Assembly (NCBI RefSeq): GCF_011170125.1
Contig: NZ_BLLN01000009.1
Coordinates: forward strand, 1 to 25,619
DNA from: Streptomyces diastaticus subsp. diastaticus
Lineage (GTDB): Bacteria; Actinomycetota; Actinomycetes; Streptomycetales; Streptomycetaceae
DNA: 25,619 nucleotides
Direction: 5' to 3'
A program made the translations under genes and the position numbers. The notes under the pieces were generated by a model that saw only the letters and a list, made by a program, of their open reading frames with translations, ran no database searches and was not told the DNA's origin. Positions 1 to 6,639 of this stretch are shown in pieces. Position 1 is the stretch's first letter; the number at the start of each line of letters is the position of its first letter.

Positions 1-369
1 GATGCCGAGGTTGGTGGTGGGTCTCTTGGTGAGGCGGGCGGCTTCGGCCTGTTTGGCCCGAAGGAAGGTCAGGGTCGAGTCGATGCCTTCGACCTCGCCG
101 AGCCAGTGCTCTGCCTTGTCCCAGGTCACGTTCAAGAGCCACAGGAACCGGAACCACCGCAGCAGATCGTCGGCGTAACTGCGGCTGGTTGCTGGGCTGT
201 TGTCGTTCAGAGCGAGGTCCCGCAAGTAGGGCGTCACCGACTCGACCGGCTTCTCGTCAGGGTCGAGTACGGCGTACGCCGGGTGCTGGGTCTCCAGCTG
301 AACGACCGAGCCGACGCGGGGCAGGACAGCCCGCCCCTCCATCAGCTGGTTGCGCACGTGCGACGTCAC
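1..369 (-). CDS. Tyrosine recombinase/integrase, N-terminal part (runs off window)
   Basis: The 123 visible codons match the N-terminal arm and SAM-like DNA-binding domain of streptomycete phage-type integrases: a segment with LPRVGSVVQL, then VTPYLRDLAL, then the typical SRSYADDLLRWFRFLW helix. The GTG start at 369 has AAGGAG six bases upstream. After WDKA (about residue 86) the protein does not continue with the usual linker to the catalytic domain. It goes to WLGEVEGIDSTLTFLRAKQ and RPTTNLGI, which resembles the extreme C-terminus of such integrases. I infer an internal deletion that removed the catalytic domain, so the protein is probably dead. The start overlaps the stop of the ORF at 366-524. 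Family call is firm; the deletion is inferred from memory of the family, without an alignment. Confidence 0.7.
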   Translation of the reverse strand, partial: MTSHVRNQLMEGRAVLPRVGSVVQLETQHPAYAVLDPDEKPVESVTPYLRDLALNDNSPATSRSYADDLLRWFRFLWLLNVTWDKAEHWLGEVEGIDSTLTFLRAKQAEAARLTKRPTTNLGI

Positions 370-524
370 ACAGAACTCCTTGGGCAGTCGGACATCGCAG
401 TGCCCAACGACCTCAAGAAGGTGCAGTTAACACACCACCCCTGCTCATTACGCACGACGACCGCGCGGGCTGCCTGGTTGTCCGCGGAATCGGCCGTAGG
501 GCAGGGCGGTACGTGCTGACACAT
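366..524 (-). CDS. Truncated DUF5999-like small protein
   Basis: This 52-residue ORF starts at an ATG with GAGGG six bases upstream. It begins MCQHVPPCPTADSADNQAAR and continues to EQGW, which matches my recollection of the small cysteine-containing streptomycete family DUF5999 (MCQH..PCP..DS.D..AA......EQGW). The family normally goes on to a CNGV..FEDTGE..PDG tail. Here the sequence departs just after EQGW (CVNCTFLRSL), so the C-terminal half seems replaced. Its stop (366-368) overlaps the GTG of the integrase, giving accidental or real translational coupling. The function of the family is unknown. The reading frame is well supported by its RBS; the family name is moderately sure. Confidence 0.55.
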   Translation of the reverse strand: MCQHVPPCPTADSADNQAARAVVVRNEQGWCVNCTFLRSLGTAMSDCPRSSV

Positions 525-650
525 GGGATTCCCTCGTATCGACGAAGAGTTGCAGTGGGGTAGGGGAGCTGGCGCGGTCTGGACATCACCAGCAGGTGCG
601 CGCCAGAGGGTCGGCACGCCTGCCGCGGCGCCTCGCGGGGTCACAGTTGG

Positions 651-797
651 TCAGGAAGGCCCAGATCCTGTTTGCGATCCGGTACCGGAGCGCTTGGACT
701 TGGGCGGCTGGGGCTCGGACCCTCGCAGGACGAGAAGGCCCGTGGTCCCGACGATGAGCACGATGAAGAGCAATCCGGTGGTGGTCACTGCGGCCAC
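651..797 (-). CDS. Possible small single-pass membrane protein (48 aa)
   Basis: A short ORF, GTG start at 797, reads one clear transmembrane segment (residues about 3-25: AVTTTGLLFIVLIVGTTGLL) followed by a basic, Ser/Gly/Pro-rich tail (KSKRSGTGSQTGSG). It lies 34 bases downstream of, and on the same strand as, the kinase-like gene, so it could be the last gene of that operon. I see no convincing RBS, and an in-frame stop sits just upstream of the GTG. No family recognised. The regular hydrophobic block followed by charges is the only support. Confidence 0.35.
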   Translation of the reverse strand: MAAVTTTGLLFIVLIVGTTGLLVLRGSEPQPPKSKRSGTGSQTGSGPS

Positions 798-831
798 AAT
801 CGAGAGCGCCCGTCAGCGAACCCGTTTGTCA

Positions 832-1377
832 TCAGGGAGGCGCGGATGGAGCGGCAGCAGGGCGGGCACCGTGCATCGAGAGGAGGTGCCCCACACCGTC
901 CAGAGCGACTGATACACACCGCTCCGGTGGATGGGAGGTGTCCACCACGACCTTCGGCTCTGGAATGGGATCCGTGCCGTTGTCGACCGGTTCGGCAGGA
1001 AGCCCCCCTGCCTCGGTCGCTGCCGACCGCGACCTCTCTGCCGCCAAGTCGACCGGGCAGGCGCACTCGATGAGTTGCAGCGTGTGCCCGAGGTGGGCAG
1101 CGAACCGCTGCAAGGCTTGGACGTCCCGTTTTCGCGTGAGCGGACGCCCGTCGAGCACGATGATCGCTCCGGGTGTCGTCTCGAGAGTCCAGGACGCAGC
1201 CTTCAGCAACCCTTCGTACAACCAGTCGGTCACTTCTGGCGGGGCCTCGACCACTGTGGGGAAGAGGGCCTTCCGAACCGTCGTGGTGTCGAGCAGTACA
1301 CCGGACAGCGCGTCCGCCAAGGCGCGGGCCAGGGTGGACTTGCCGGTGAACGGTCGGCCACCTACGGCGACGATCAT
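832..1377 (-). CDS. P-loop kinase / AAA-type ATPase-like protein
   Basis: 181 residues, starting at an ATG preceded by AGGAGAGGGC, a strong RBS. The N-terminus carries a Walker A motif, GGRPFTGKST (residues 6-15), then LLDTTTVRKALFP, the layout of small-molecule kinases of the chloramphenicol-phosphotransferase/gluconate-kinase type, where the Asp after the second strand binds substrate. A second strand (GAIIVLDGRPLTRKRD, about 89-104) probably holds the Walker B-like acid, and CPVDLAAERSR (about 127-137) resembles the lid arginines. The substrate cannot be told. It lies 49 bases after the anti-sigma-type ATPase gene on the same strand. The last 20 residues are Ala/Pro-rich and look disordered. 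Confidence 0.75.
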   Translation of the reverse strand: MIVAVGGRPFTGKSTLARALADALSGVLLDTTTVRKALFPTVVEAPPEVTDWLYEGLLKAASWTLETTPGAIIVLDGRPLTRKRDVQALQRFAAHLGHTLQLIECACPVDLAAERSRSAATEAGGLPAEPVDNGTDPIPEPKVVVDTSHPPERCVSVALDGVGHLLSMHGARPAAAPSAPP

Positions 1378-1426
1378 GCCCTCTCCTGTCGATGCTCATA
1401 TCCAGGTACGCCCCTCGCGCCCTGGC

Positions 1427-1939
1427 TCATGCCGACCGGAGCATCAGCTCGGGCGGGGTGGACAACTGCGGGCACCGGAAGTACGCCCAGACCGTTTTGC
1501 CGGCAGGCTCCTGCCGCTCACACCGAGCCGACGTACCCCAACCGTCTGACTGCGCCTGGACGAGGAGCAGGCCCCGCCCACGGTGGGCGCTCAGCACAGG
1601 GCGGCCGAGAAGCGGCGGCTGGCGAGAGTTGTCCGTCACCATGAGCCCGAGCGCGAGGCCCCGTTTCAGCGTCAGCATGACGCTCACGGTCTCCATCTCC
1701 CCGGGCGGCCTCATACGCCCGTGTAGGACCGCGTTGGTGACCAGTTCGCTGAGCACCAGGAGCACACGGTCGGTCAGGTCGTCGCTCTCGGGCAGGCCCC
1801 AGAAGCTGAGCTGTTCCCGAGCGAAAAGGCGAGCTTCACCGACGCTCCGCGCGCGGCTCTCGAACTCGACAGCGACCCGCTCCGTGCCGCTGCCGTGCGC
1901 GAGTTCGGCCAAGAACTCCCCGCAGGACAAGGGGTTCAA
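1427..1939 (-). CDS. ATP-binding protein, anti-sigma factor/HATPase_c_2 type
   Basis: 170 residues with the GHKL fold of streptomycete RsbW-like regulators: N-box VLLVLSELVTNAVLHG (residues about 61-76) with the conserved Glu and Asn, a degenerate G1 box MVTDNSRQPP (about 99-108) and a G2 box HRGRGLLLV (about 120-128). Such proteins bind sigma factors or anti-anti-sigma proteins, some acting as serine kinases. Many stand alone beside XRE regulators, as here. The chosen start is TTG at 1939, with GAGGTG six bases upstream; no ATG or GTG fits. It diverges from the XRE gene, and the operator array at 2106-2160 lies in the shared gap, so joint control is likely. Confidence 0.8.
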   Translation of the reverse strand: MNPLSCGEFLAELAHGSGTERVAVEFESRARSVGEARLFAREQLSFWGLPESDDLTDRVLLVLSELVTNAVLHGRMRPPGEMETVSVMLTLKRGLALGLMVTDNSRQPPLLGRPVLSAHRGRGLLLVQAQSDGWGTSARCERQEPAGKTVWAYFRCPQLSTPPELMLRSA

Positions 1940-2105
1940 CGGTTCACCTCACATTCTGTCAGGCGGGGCCAGATCCGTTCGGATGACGCGTACGGAAGAA
2001 TCGCCCCTGCTGGCCGACATCCGAGGAGACAGCGCTCCCAGGGTGCCGACGGGCTCCAGGACCAGCAGGATTCGCCTGGAGGCGCTCTGAGGCAATCGTG
2101 AAGGT

Positions 2106-2160
2106 TCACGAATTCGTGATCCAGGTGCACGAGATCACCAATCGGCTCACGAATTCGTGA
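2106..2160. promoter_or_regulatory. Palindromic operator array between divergent genes
   Basis: The perfect 14-bp palindrome TCACGAATTCGTGA occurs twice, at 2106-2119 and 2147-2160. A decayed copy (GCACGAGATCACCA, 8 of 14 identical) sits between them at 2127-2140. The starts are 21 and 20 bp apart, about two helical turns each, so all three face the same side of the DNA. The array lies 48 bp upstream of the XRE gene start at 2208 and within the divergent gap. The most likely binder is the XRE protein itself; that is inference. Confidence 0.7.
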
Positions 2161-2207
2161 CGCCGTCACTACGATCTCCAGAGCCGGTCCCAGTCGAGGA
2201 GGTACTG

Positions 2208-3596
2208 ATGGCCCCCGAATCGCACGGTCCTTCTTGCGCCAAGCGGTTACGGCAGGAGGCCGCTCAGCGCGGAGAGGCTCCACAGGAGATCGCCCGGGCC
2301 ATCCACGCTCATTGCATGGTGTCTCGGTTACGTGCACAGCGTCTCGCCCGCGCTCTGACGCTGAAGGACGCAGCTCAAGGTTTGAACACGCTCAGCGCGG
2401 GACGGCCGAACGCTCCGAAGGCGGATATAGCTCAGCTGTCGGCCTGGGAAATGGGCCGTCACCAGCCGCAGCCCGCAACAATCGGTCTCCTGTGCGAGTT
2501 CTATGGCTGCACCTCTGATGAGCTCGGGTTCAACGCTGGGCCCACAACAACGTGCGTCTCCGCCACCCCCACAGCTGAACTGCTGCTGCCCTCCGGCGCA
2601 GTAGCTCAGGGCCCCTCGACGGTTGGCGCTCTGGAGCAGCGCGTGGACGCGGCGCGACGCTCGGTAGACCGGACCTTGGCGGCCGGCACCGTCAGCCCGG
2701 CCCAGCTCGACATGCTCGACGAGCAGGTGCTCTGGGCTCGGGAGCAGTACGTCTACACGGCACCCACCACCATGCTCAAGGTGCTCCTGGATCACCTGAC
2801 GGAGGTGGAGGACCTCGCAGGGCAGAGACAGCCAGCGGCGGTCCAGGTTCGGTTGTCCGAGCTGACTGCCATGCTTGCCACATTGATCGCCGACGCCTTG
2901 ATGAAGCTCGGGCACCTGCCACGGTCCCGCTCGTGGTATGCCACGGCGAGGCATGCCGCTGACGACAGCGGTAATGGGGAACTGCGTGCTCGCGTACGCG
3001 CTCAGGCCGCGATGCTTCCCTTCTACTACGGCCCTCTCGAAGCGGCGGTCGCTCTTGCGCGGGAAGCCCGGATCATCAGCCGCGGACGCCCCAGCACCAC
3101 GGCCGCCTTTGCCTCTGCCGCCGAAGCTCGTGCACTGGCCAAACTGGGAGACGCCGATGGTGCCGAGACGGCCCTTCGCCGGGCTGCCGCCGCCTTCGAG
3201 CAGAGCGGGGCTGGAGGTTCCGCCGACAACGACGCCTTCGGCTTCCCCGAGCGACGCTTTCGGCTGTACCAGAGTGGAACCCTGACCGCCCTGGGCAAGA
3301 CGAGCCAGGCACGCCGCGTCCAGGAGACCGCACTGCACCTCTACCCGTCGAAGACCGGCATCGATCCGGCGCTGCTCACTCTGGAGTCAGCGCTGTGCCT
3401 CGCTCACGACCGCAGCGCGAGCGAAGCCTGCCAACTGGCGGCCGCCACCCTCCTGCGGGTCGCCCCCGAACACCGCACCCCGATCGTGGAGGAGCGAGCC
3501 CGGGAGATCATCGGCGCTCTCCCGCGAGGGGCAGAGTCCATCCGCGCAGCCGTCGATCTGCGGGAAATTCTTGCGCTCCCGCCCGGGCAGATGTGA
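2208..3596 (+). CDS. XRE-family regulator with TPR-like C-terminal domain
   Basis: 462 residues from the ATG at 2208, preceded by GAGGAGG at 2196-2202. An in-frame GTG at 2157 has no RBS and lies inside the operator array. Residues about 38-107 form an XRE helix-turn-helix (RLRAQRLARALTLKDAAQGL, then LSAWEMGRHQPQPATIGLLC, then EFYGCTSDELGF). The rest (about 150-450) is Ala/Leu-rich amphipathic helix pairs (for example AEARALAKLGDADGAETALRRA) typical of TPR repeats in streptomycete standalone regulators. It presumably senses a ligand or partner through the TPR part. The divergent ATPase gene and the kinase and APH-fold genes around it are commonly found with this kind of regulator. What signal it answers is unknown. 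Confidence 0.85.
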   Translation: MAPESHGPSCAKRLRQEAAQRGEAPQEIARAIHAHCMVSRLRAQRLARALTLKDAAQGLNTLSAGRPNAPKADIAQLSAWEMGRHQPQPATIGLLCEFYGCTSDELGFNAGPTTTCVSATPTAELLLPSGAVAQGPSTVGALEQRVDAARRSVDRTLAAGTVSPAQLDMLDEQVLWAREQYVYTAPTTMLKVLLDHLTEVEDLAGQRQPAAVQVRLSELTAMLATLIADALMKLGHLPRSRSWYATARHAADDSGNGELRARVRAQAAMLPFYYGPLEAAVALAREARIISRGRPSTTAAFASAAEARALAKLGDADGAETALRRAAAAFEQSGAGGSADNDAFGFPERRFRLYQSGTLTALGKTSQARRVQETALHLYPSKTGIDPALLTLESALCLAHDRSASEACQLAAATLLRVAPEHRTPIVEERAREIIGALPRGAESIRAAVDLREILALPPGQM

Positions 3597-3614
3597 CAGC
3601 ACCCCCGGGTATCG

Positions 3615-4532
3615 GTGAGCCTGTGCCCTATGACACACGCTGCGCCGGCCCCCGGCGGGTACGACGAGTCCGAACTGCGCCAAGTCCTGGAGCGGGGGTG
3701 CACGGAGGTCGGGCTTGATTGCTCCGACGCTCGCCTTCTCCGAGGACACACCAACGCTGTCTATCTCCTGGAGCGAGAGAGAACCGTCGTCAAGATCGCC
3801 CGACGTGGATCACGAATCGAGGGCGTCGAACGAACCGTCCGGTTCGTTCGATGGCTCATGAGCCTCGACTTCCCCACCGCCCCCCTCCACCCCGCCGATC
3901 AGCCCGTTGTCGTCGATCAACACGCGGTCACCTTCTGGCACTACCTGCCCCAGCCCTCTCACCCCGTCGCAGCCTCCCAACTGGCCGATCCATTGCGCGC
4001 ACTTCACGCGCTGCCGAGCCCCCCGGTGCCCCTGCCAGCCCACGACAACCTTGCTGCCATTCGGCGCTCGCTCTCCAGGATCACCTGTCTGTCGACCGAC
4101 GCGCTGGAGTTCTTGAATGAGTACGCAGCCCAGCTTGAGACCCACCTTGAAGGTGTGCAGTACGAACTCCCCGGAGGCGTGATTCAAGGAGACCCGCAGC
4201 ATCGCAATGCTCTGCACCTCGACGGCGCGGCCGTGCTGTGCGACTGGGACACAGTGGCCCTGGGGCAGCCGGAGTGGGACCTGGTCACCGTGGAAGTGCA
4301 CTGCCGGCGCTTCGGATACGGAAAGCAGCACTACAAGGCTTTCGCGGACGCGTACGGCTGGGACGTCACACGCCTTCCCGACTACCGCACTCTGGCAGCC
4401 ATCCGAGAGCTACGGATGATCACGACGAACGCCAGAAAAGTGCGACACGCCCCAGGCAGCTTGATAGAAGTCCAACGCCGCGTGGAAGGGCTGCGCCGCA
4501 ACGATCAACTCCTCGAATGGAACATCCTTTGA
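3615..4532 (+). CDS. Aminoglycoside phosphotransferase-fold enzyme (APH family)
   Basis: 305 residues with the APH/choline-kinase fold. LERERTVVKIARRG (about residues 52-65) carries the ATP-binding Lys. The Brenner motif reads GVIQGDPQHRNALH (about 188-201), with Gln in place of the usual His before Gly-Asp. The metal-binding motif is AAVLCDWDTVALGQPEWDL (about 205-223). Such enzymes phosphorylate small molecules with ATP; real antibiotic resistance cannot be assumed, because these orphan APH proteins are very common in Streptomyces. The start could be GTG 3615 or ATG 3630 (MTHAAPAP); neither has a strong RBS. It follows the XRE gene by 18 bases, so the two are probably cotranscribed. Confidence 0.8.
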   Translation: MSLCPMTHAAPAPGGYDESELRQVLERGCTEVGLDCSDARLLRGHTNAVYLLERERTVVKIARRGSRIEGVERTVRFVRWLMSLDFPTAPLHPADQPVVVDQHAVTFWHYLPQPSHPVAASQLADPLRALHALPSPPVPLPAHDNLAAIRRSLSRITCLSTDALEFLNEYAAQLETHLEGVQYELPGGVIQGDPQHRNALHLDGAAVLCDWDTVALGQPEWDLVTVEVHCRRFGYGKQHYKAFADAYGWDVTRLPDYRTLAAIRELRMITTNARKVRHAPGSLIEVQRRVEGLRRNDQLLEWNIL

Positions 4533-4699
4533 GACGTGGGTGATCCCGTACGCATGCCGTGTCTCCGCCTGATTGAGGAAGCGAAGCCCCTGGCGACCGG
4601 TCGACTGCGTGCAGGGCGGCGCGGCCGAGAGCCGCAGCACCTGGACAGAAGCCCGCACATGCCCCCTCCTCGGTGGCTTGAGGGGCCGCGAGCGCCGCA

Positions 4700-4912
4700 C
4701 TACGCGGAACCGATACGCCGTGTTGGCCTGCTGGCCGGTGGAGCGACGGTGGCTGCCGGACGGATGTAACCGGTTACGGAAATGTCCGGAGGACACCACT
4801 CCACCTTGCCTCGGACTGTTCCGTCGTCCAGAAGCCCCAGCGGGTCCACGGCCTCGCCGTCGAACCCGAGCAGCATGGTGTAGGGCCCGCAGGGTCGCCA
4901 GTAGCAGCACAT
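4700..4912 (-). CDS. Hypothetical small protein (70 aa) beside an IS
   Basis: An ORF starting MCCYWRPCGPYTMLLGFDGE and continuing GLLDDGTVRGKVEWCPPDIS. Third-position GC is high in the first two thirds, and the mixed Cys/acidic/hydrophobic composition looks protein-like, but I do not recognise it. An internal ATG (4876) could also be the start. With the 885-bp IS removed, it begins about ten bases after the stop of the 39-residue ORF at 5809-5928 on the same strand, so the two were probably a pair before the IS arrived. The IS end now lies 12 bases upstream of the ATG, which has probably cut it from its promoter. Confidence 0.4.
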   Translation of the reverse strand: MCCYWRPCGPYTMLLGFDGEAVDPLGLLDDGTVRGKVEWCPPDISVTGYIRPAATVAPPASRPTRRIGSA

Positions 4913-4930
4913 GCCCGTGACTAAGAGGTC

Positions 4931-5766
4931 CTAACAAAGGCGTTGGACGTGGCGGTGGGTGATGAGGCAGGTGGCGAGTCCGAGGAAGGCTTCGTGGATG
5001 TCGTCGCGTCGTTCCCAGCGGATGCGCAGTCGGCGGAAGCCGTGCAGCCAGGCGATCGTGCGCTCGACCACGTAGCGGAAGACGCCCAGGCCGGAGCCGT
5101 GCTCGACGCCTCGTTCAGCGATGACCGGCCGGATCCCGCGCTGTCGCAGCAGGCGGCGGTACTTGTCGTGGTCGTAGCCGCGGTCGGCGAGGAGTGCGTC
5201 TGGCCGGTGTCTGGGCCGGCCGACGGTGCCCGCCACGGCCGGAACCTTGTCCAGCAGCGGCAGCAGCTGGGTGACGTCGTTGCGGTTTCCGCCGGTCAGC
5301 GACACCGCGAGCGGGATGCCCTGGCCGTCGGTGAGGACGTGGTGCTTGCTGCCCGGTCGTGCGCGGTCGACCGGGCTGGGGCCGCTTTTGGGCCGCGCCG
5401 AGCGGCCCGGACGTGGGAGGAGTCGATCACCGCCCGGGACCAGTCGAGCTTCTTCGCGGCCCGCAGCTTCTTCAGCAGCACCAGGTGCAGTGCGTCCCAC
5501 ACGCCAGCTTCGTTCCAGGCGGCCAGACGCCGCCAGCACGTCATCCCCGAGCCAAAGCCCAGCTCCTGGGGCAGGTACTCCCACTGAATGCCGGTGTGCA
5601 GCACGAACAGGATTCCGCACAGTGCCTGCCGGTCCGGGACCCGCGGCCTGCCCTCCACCTGCTTAGGTCCCGGCTCGGGCAACAACGGCTCGATGAGCGA
5701 CCATAGTTCGTCCGACACGACCCAGGGCCGCGACTGTCGTTTCCCCACGAACGGACCAACGACCAC
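4931..5766 (-). CDS. IS5-family transposase, made by -1 frameshift from two overlapping frames
   Basis: Frame A runs from a GTG at 5766 down to about 5296. It carries the N-terminal DUF4096-like domain (SRPWVVSDELWSLIEPLLPE, GILFVLHTGIQWEYLP, CWRRLAAWNEAGVWD) and the first catalytic Asp (AVIDSSHVRA). Frame B (open 5620-4931) carries the second Asp (DALLADRGYDHDKY) and the Glu (YVVERTIAWLHGFRRLRIRW). Both are needed for the DDE site. The frames meet at a CCCAAAA heptamer (minus strand, 5392-5386), so a -1 slip yields one protein of about 277 residues. The stop lies only six bases from the IS end. The product cuts and pastes the element. Confidence 0.88.
5386..5392 (-). other. Programmed -1 ribosomal frameshift heptamer C CCA AAA
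   Basis: Read on the minus strand in transposase frame A the codons are GGC CCA AAA G. The X XXY YYZ heptamer CCCAAAA allows both tRNAs to re-pair one base back (CCC AAA), entering frame B exactly where homology to the second half of IS5 transposases begins. This is the classical site for IS transposase control. Confidence 0.75.
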
Positions 5767-5808
5767 TCAAGCCGGAAGTCACATGATCAACAACTTCTGT
5801 TAGGACCT

Positions 5809-5928
5809 CTAAGCGGGGACGACGTTGAGGTCATCGGCGTCGAGTGGGAAGTGTCGGCGTCCGTCTCCGGGGGGCCGCTGCGTGCACAGCAGCCCCGCAC
5901 GAGCGAAGGTGACGGCTACCCTGATCAT
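5809..5928 (-). CDS. Hypothetical small protein (39 aa), stop codon at an IS junction
   Basis: The ORF begins MIRVAVTFARAGLLCTQRPP and ends DADDLNVVPA. Its TAG stop is GC-TTA-G across the IS target site, and the G is supplied by the IS end, so the protein is unchanged by the insertion. Without the IS the same stop forms from host sequence. No RBS is obvious and no family is recognised. It overlaps nothing on its strand and diverges head to head with the ORF at 5931. Support is moderate codon bias only. Confidence 0.35.
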   Translation of the reverse strand: MIRVAVTFARAGLLCTQRPPGDGRRHFPLDADDLNVVPA

Positions 5929-5930
5929 CT

Positions 5931-6047
5931 GTGGCGCCACGACGCTCCGCGCCTTACGACACCGCGGTGCTGGTGCAGGTCTCGGAGCGGTTGTACGAGC
6001 AGGGCACCGCCGAGGTGCGGCTGCGAACGGTGGAGCCCGGAGAATGA
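5931..6047 (+). CDS. Short ORF or C-terminal gene remnant (38 aa)
   Basis: The GTG-initiated frame reads VAPRRSAPYDTAVLVQVSER and then LYEQGTAEVRLRTVEPGE, with about 84% G or C in third positions, which is the coding signature of this genome. An in-frame TGA lies three codons upstream. There is no RBS. A long perfect hairpin follows 19 bases after the stop, as expected downstream of a real gene, so this may be the tail of a gene whose front was lost. Product unknown. Confidence 0.35.
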   Translation: MAPRRSAPYDTAVLVQVSERLYEQGTAEVRLRTVEPGE

Positions 6048-6066
6048 CACGAAGGTGAATCCCATG

Positions 6067-6101
6067 GCTGTCTCTGCCCCGGTCAGCGGGGCAGAGACAG
6101 C
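6067..6101. terminator. Long perfect hairpin, likely bidirectional terminator
   Basis: GCTGTCTCTGCCCC at 6067-6080 pairs exactly with 6088-6101, and one further G-C pair inside leaves a five-base loop (15-bp stem). It lies 19 bases after the stop of the ORF ending at 6047, and on the other strand it is downstream of the ORF at 6159-6365. Confidence 0.7.
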
Positions 6102-6158
6102 GTCATGTTCACGGGACGAGCTGTCCCTCGGCAAAGGCGTGAGCAGAAGGGCGCTGGT

Positions 6159-6365
6159 TCAGTGTCGGGTGCGTCGTGGCGGTGTTCGCGTTCCGCCACA
6201 GGCGGAGGAGCGGACCTGGTGTCCTGGCTGCCCGGGCCCCGGCCTCGGGAACAGGTGGTTGGCTGCCACGAGGAGCAGGTCGGCCGAGGCCGCGCGCCGC
6301 ACGGCGTCGCGCCTGCGGGGAGGGGAACCGGGCACGTAGGCAGGTAGGAAGGACGGTTCCGTCAC
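6159..6365 (-). CDS. Hypothetical small protein (68 aa)
   Basis: A GTG-initiated ORF beginning MTEPSFLPAYVPGSPPRRRD, then AVRRAASADLLLVAANHLFP, then a Gly/Pro/Arg-rich tail ending RTPPRRTRH. The first 45 codons show strong third-position GC and an amphipathic helix; the tail is weaker. It is followed, after about 60 bases, by the strong hairpin at 6067-6101. No RBS and no family recognised. It could be a remnant. Confidence 0.35.
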   Translation of the reverse strand: MTEPSFLPAYVPGSPPRRRDAVRRAASADLLLVAANHLFPRPGPGQPGHQVRSSACGGTRTPPRRTRH

Positions 6366-6422
6366 TGTGTGGTGGGTTCGATCATTACCAGGTTGTCAGG
6401 TCGTCGACCCTGGACCGCGCAG

Positions 6423-6630
6423 TCAACTGCCGCACCCGGCGGCCGATCGGGGGCGCCCCGCCAGGAACGCCAGCGTGACGCCGTTGACGGCGGCGGCCAA
6501 GGCGCTCGGGATGCTCCAGCCCGATGCCAGCAGCCGGGACGCGAAGAACGCCCTCCCGAGGTAGCTGGCCCGCCGCAGACCGCTTGCTGGTCCAAGCCGT
6601 AGCCTGAGCGCCCGGCTCCTCGTCTCACAT
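6423..6630 (-). pseudogene. C-terminal gene fragment abutting an IS
   Basis: Minus-strand reading from the IS edge down to a TGA at 6423-6425 gives a frame with strong coding bias (RRASYLGRAFFASRLLASGW, then SIPSALAAAVNGVTLAFLAG). It has a hydrophobic, possibly membrane-embedded segment of about 25 residues. It has no start: the frame runs straight into the left end of the IS at 6631, and the sequence on the other side of that IS is a plus-strand gene, so the front is missing rather than displaced by the IS alone. Product not recognised. Confidence 0.4.
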
Positions 6631-6639
6631 TGAGCTTCT

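Larger units (their letters stand above)
4925..5809 (-). mobile_element. IS5-family insertion sequence, 885 bp
   Basis: The ends are inverted repeats that are identical over the outer 12 bases (GAGGTCCTAACA). They are flanked by the 3-bp direct repeat TAA (4922-4924 and 5810-5812), which fits the TNA target duplication of IS5-family subgroups. The element carries one transposase split over two frames. The intact ends, target duplication and uninterrupted frames suggest a recent, possibly active copy. It inserted at the stop codon of the minus-strand ORF at 5809-5928; the first base of the IS recreates the TAG. Confidence 0.9.

Noticed and set aside
2328..3338. 336-codon minus-strand frame
   Set aside because: Antisense shadow of the XRE/TPR gene.
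3615..4532. Calling the APH-fold gene an aminoglycoside resistance determinant
   Set aside because: The Brenner His is replaced by Gln and the sequence does not resemble a known resistance class; only the fold is supported.
5821..6060. Plus-strand frame DDVEVIGVEWEVSASVSGGP
   Set aside because: Attractive at first, but it has no start, loses coding bias after 35 codons and is antisense to the better supported ORF at 5809-5928.
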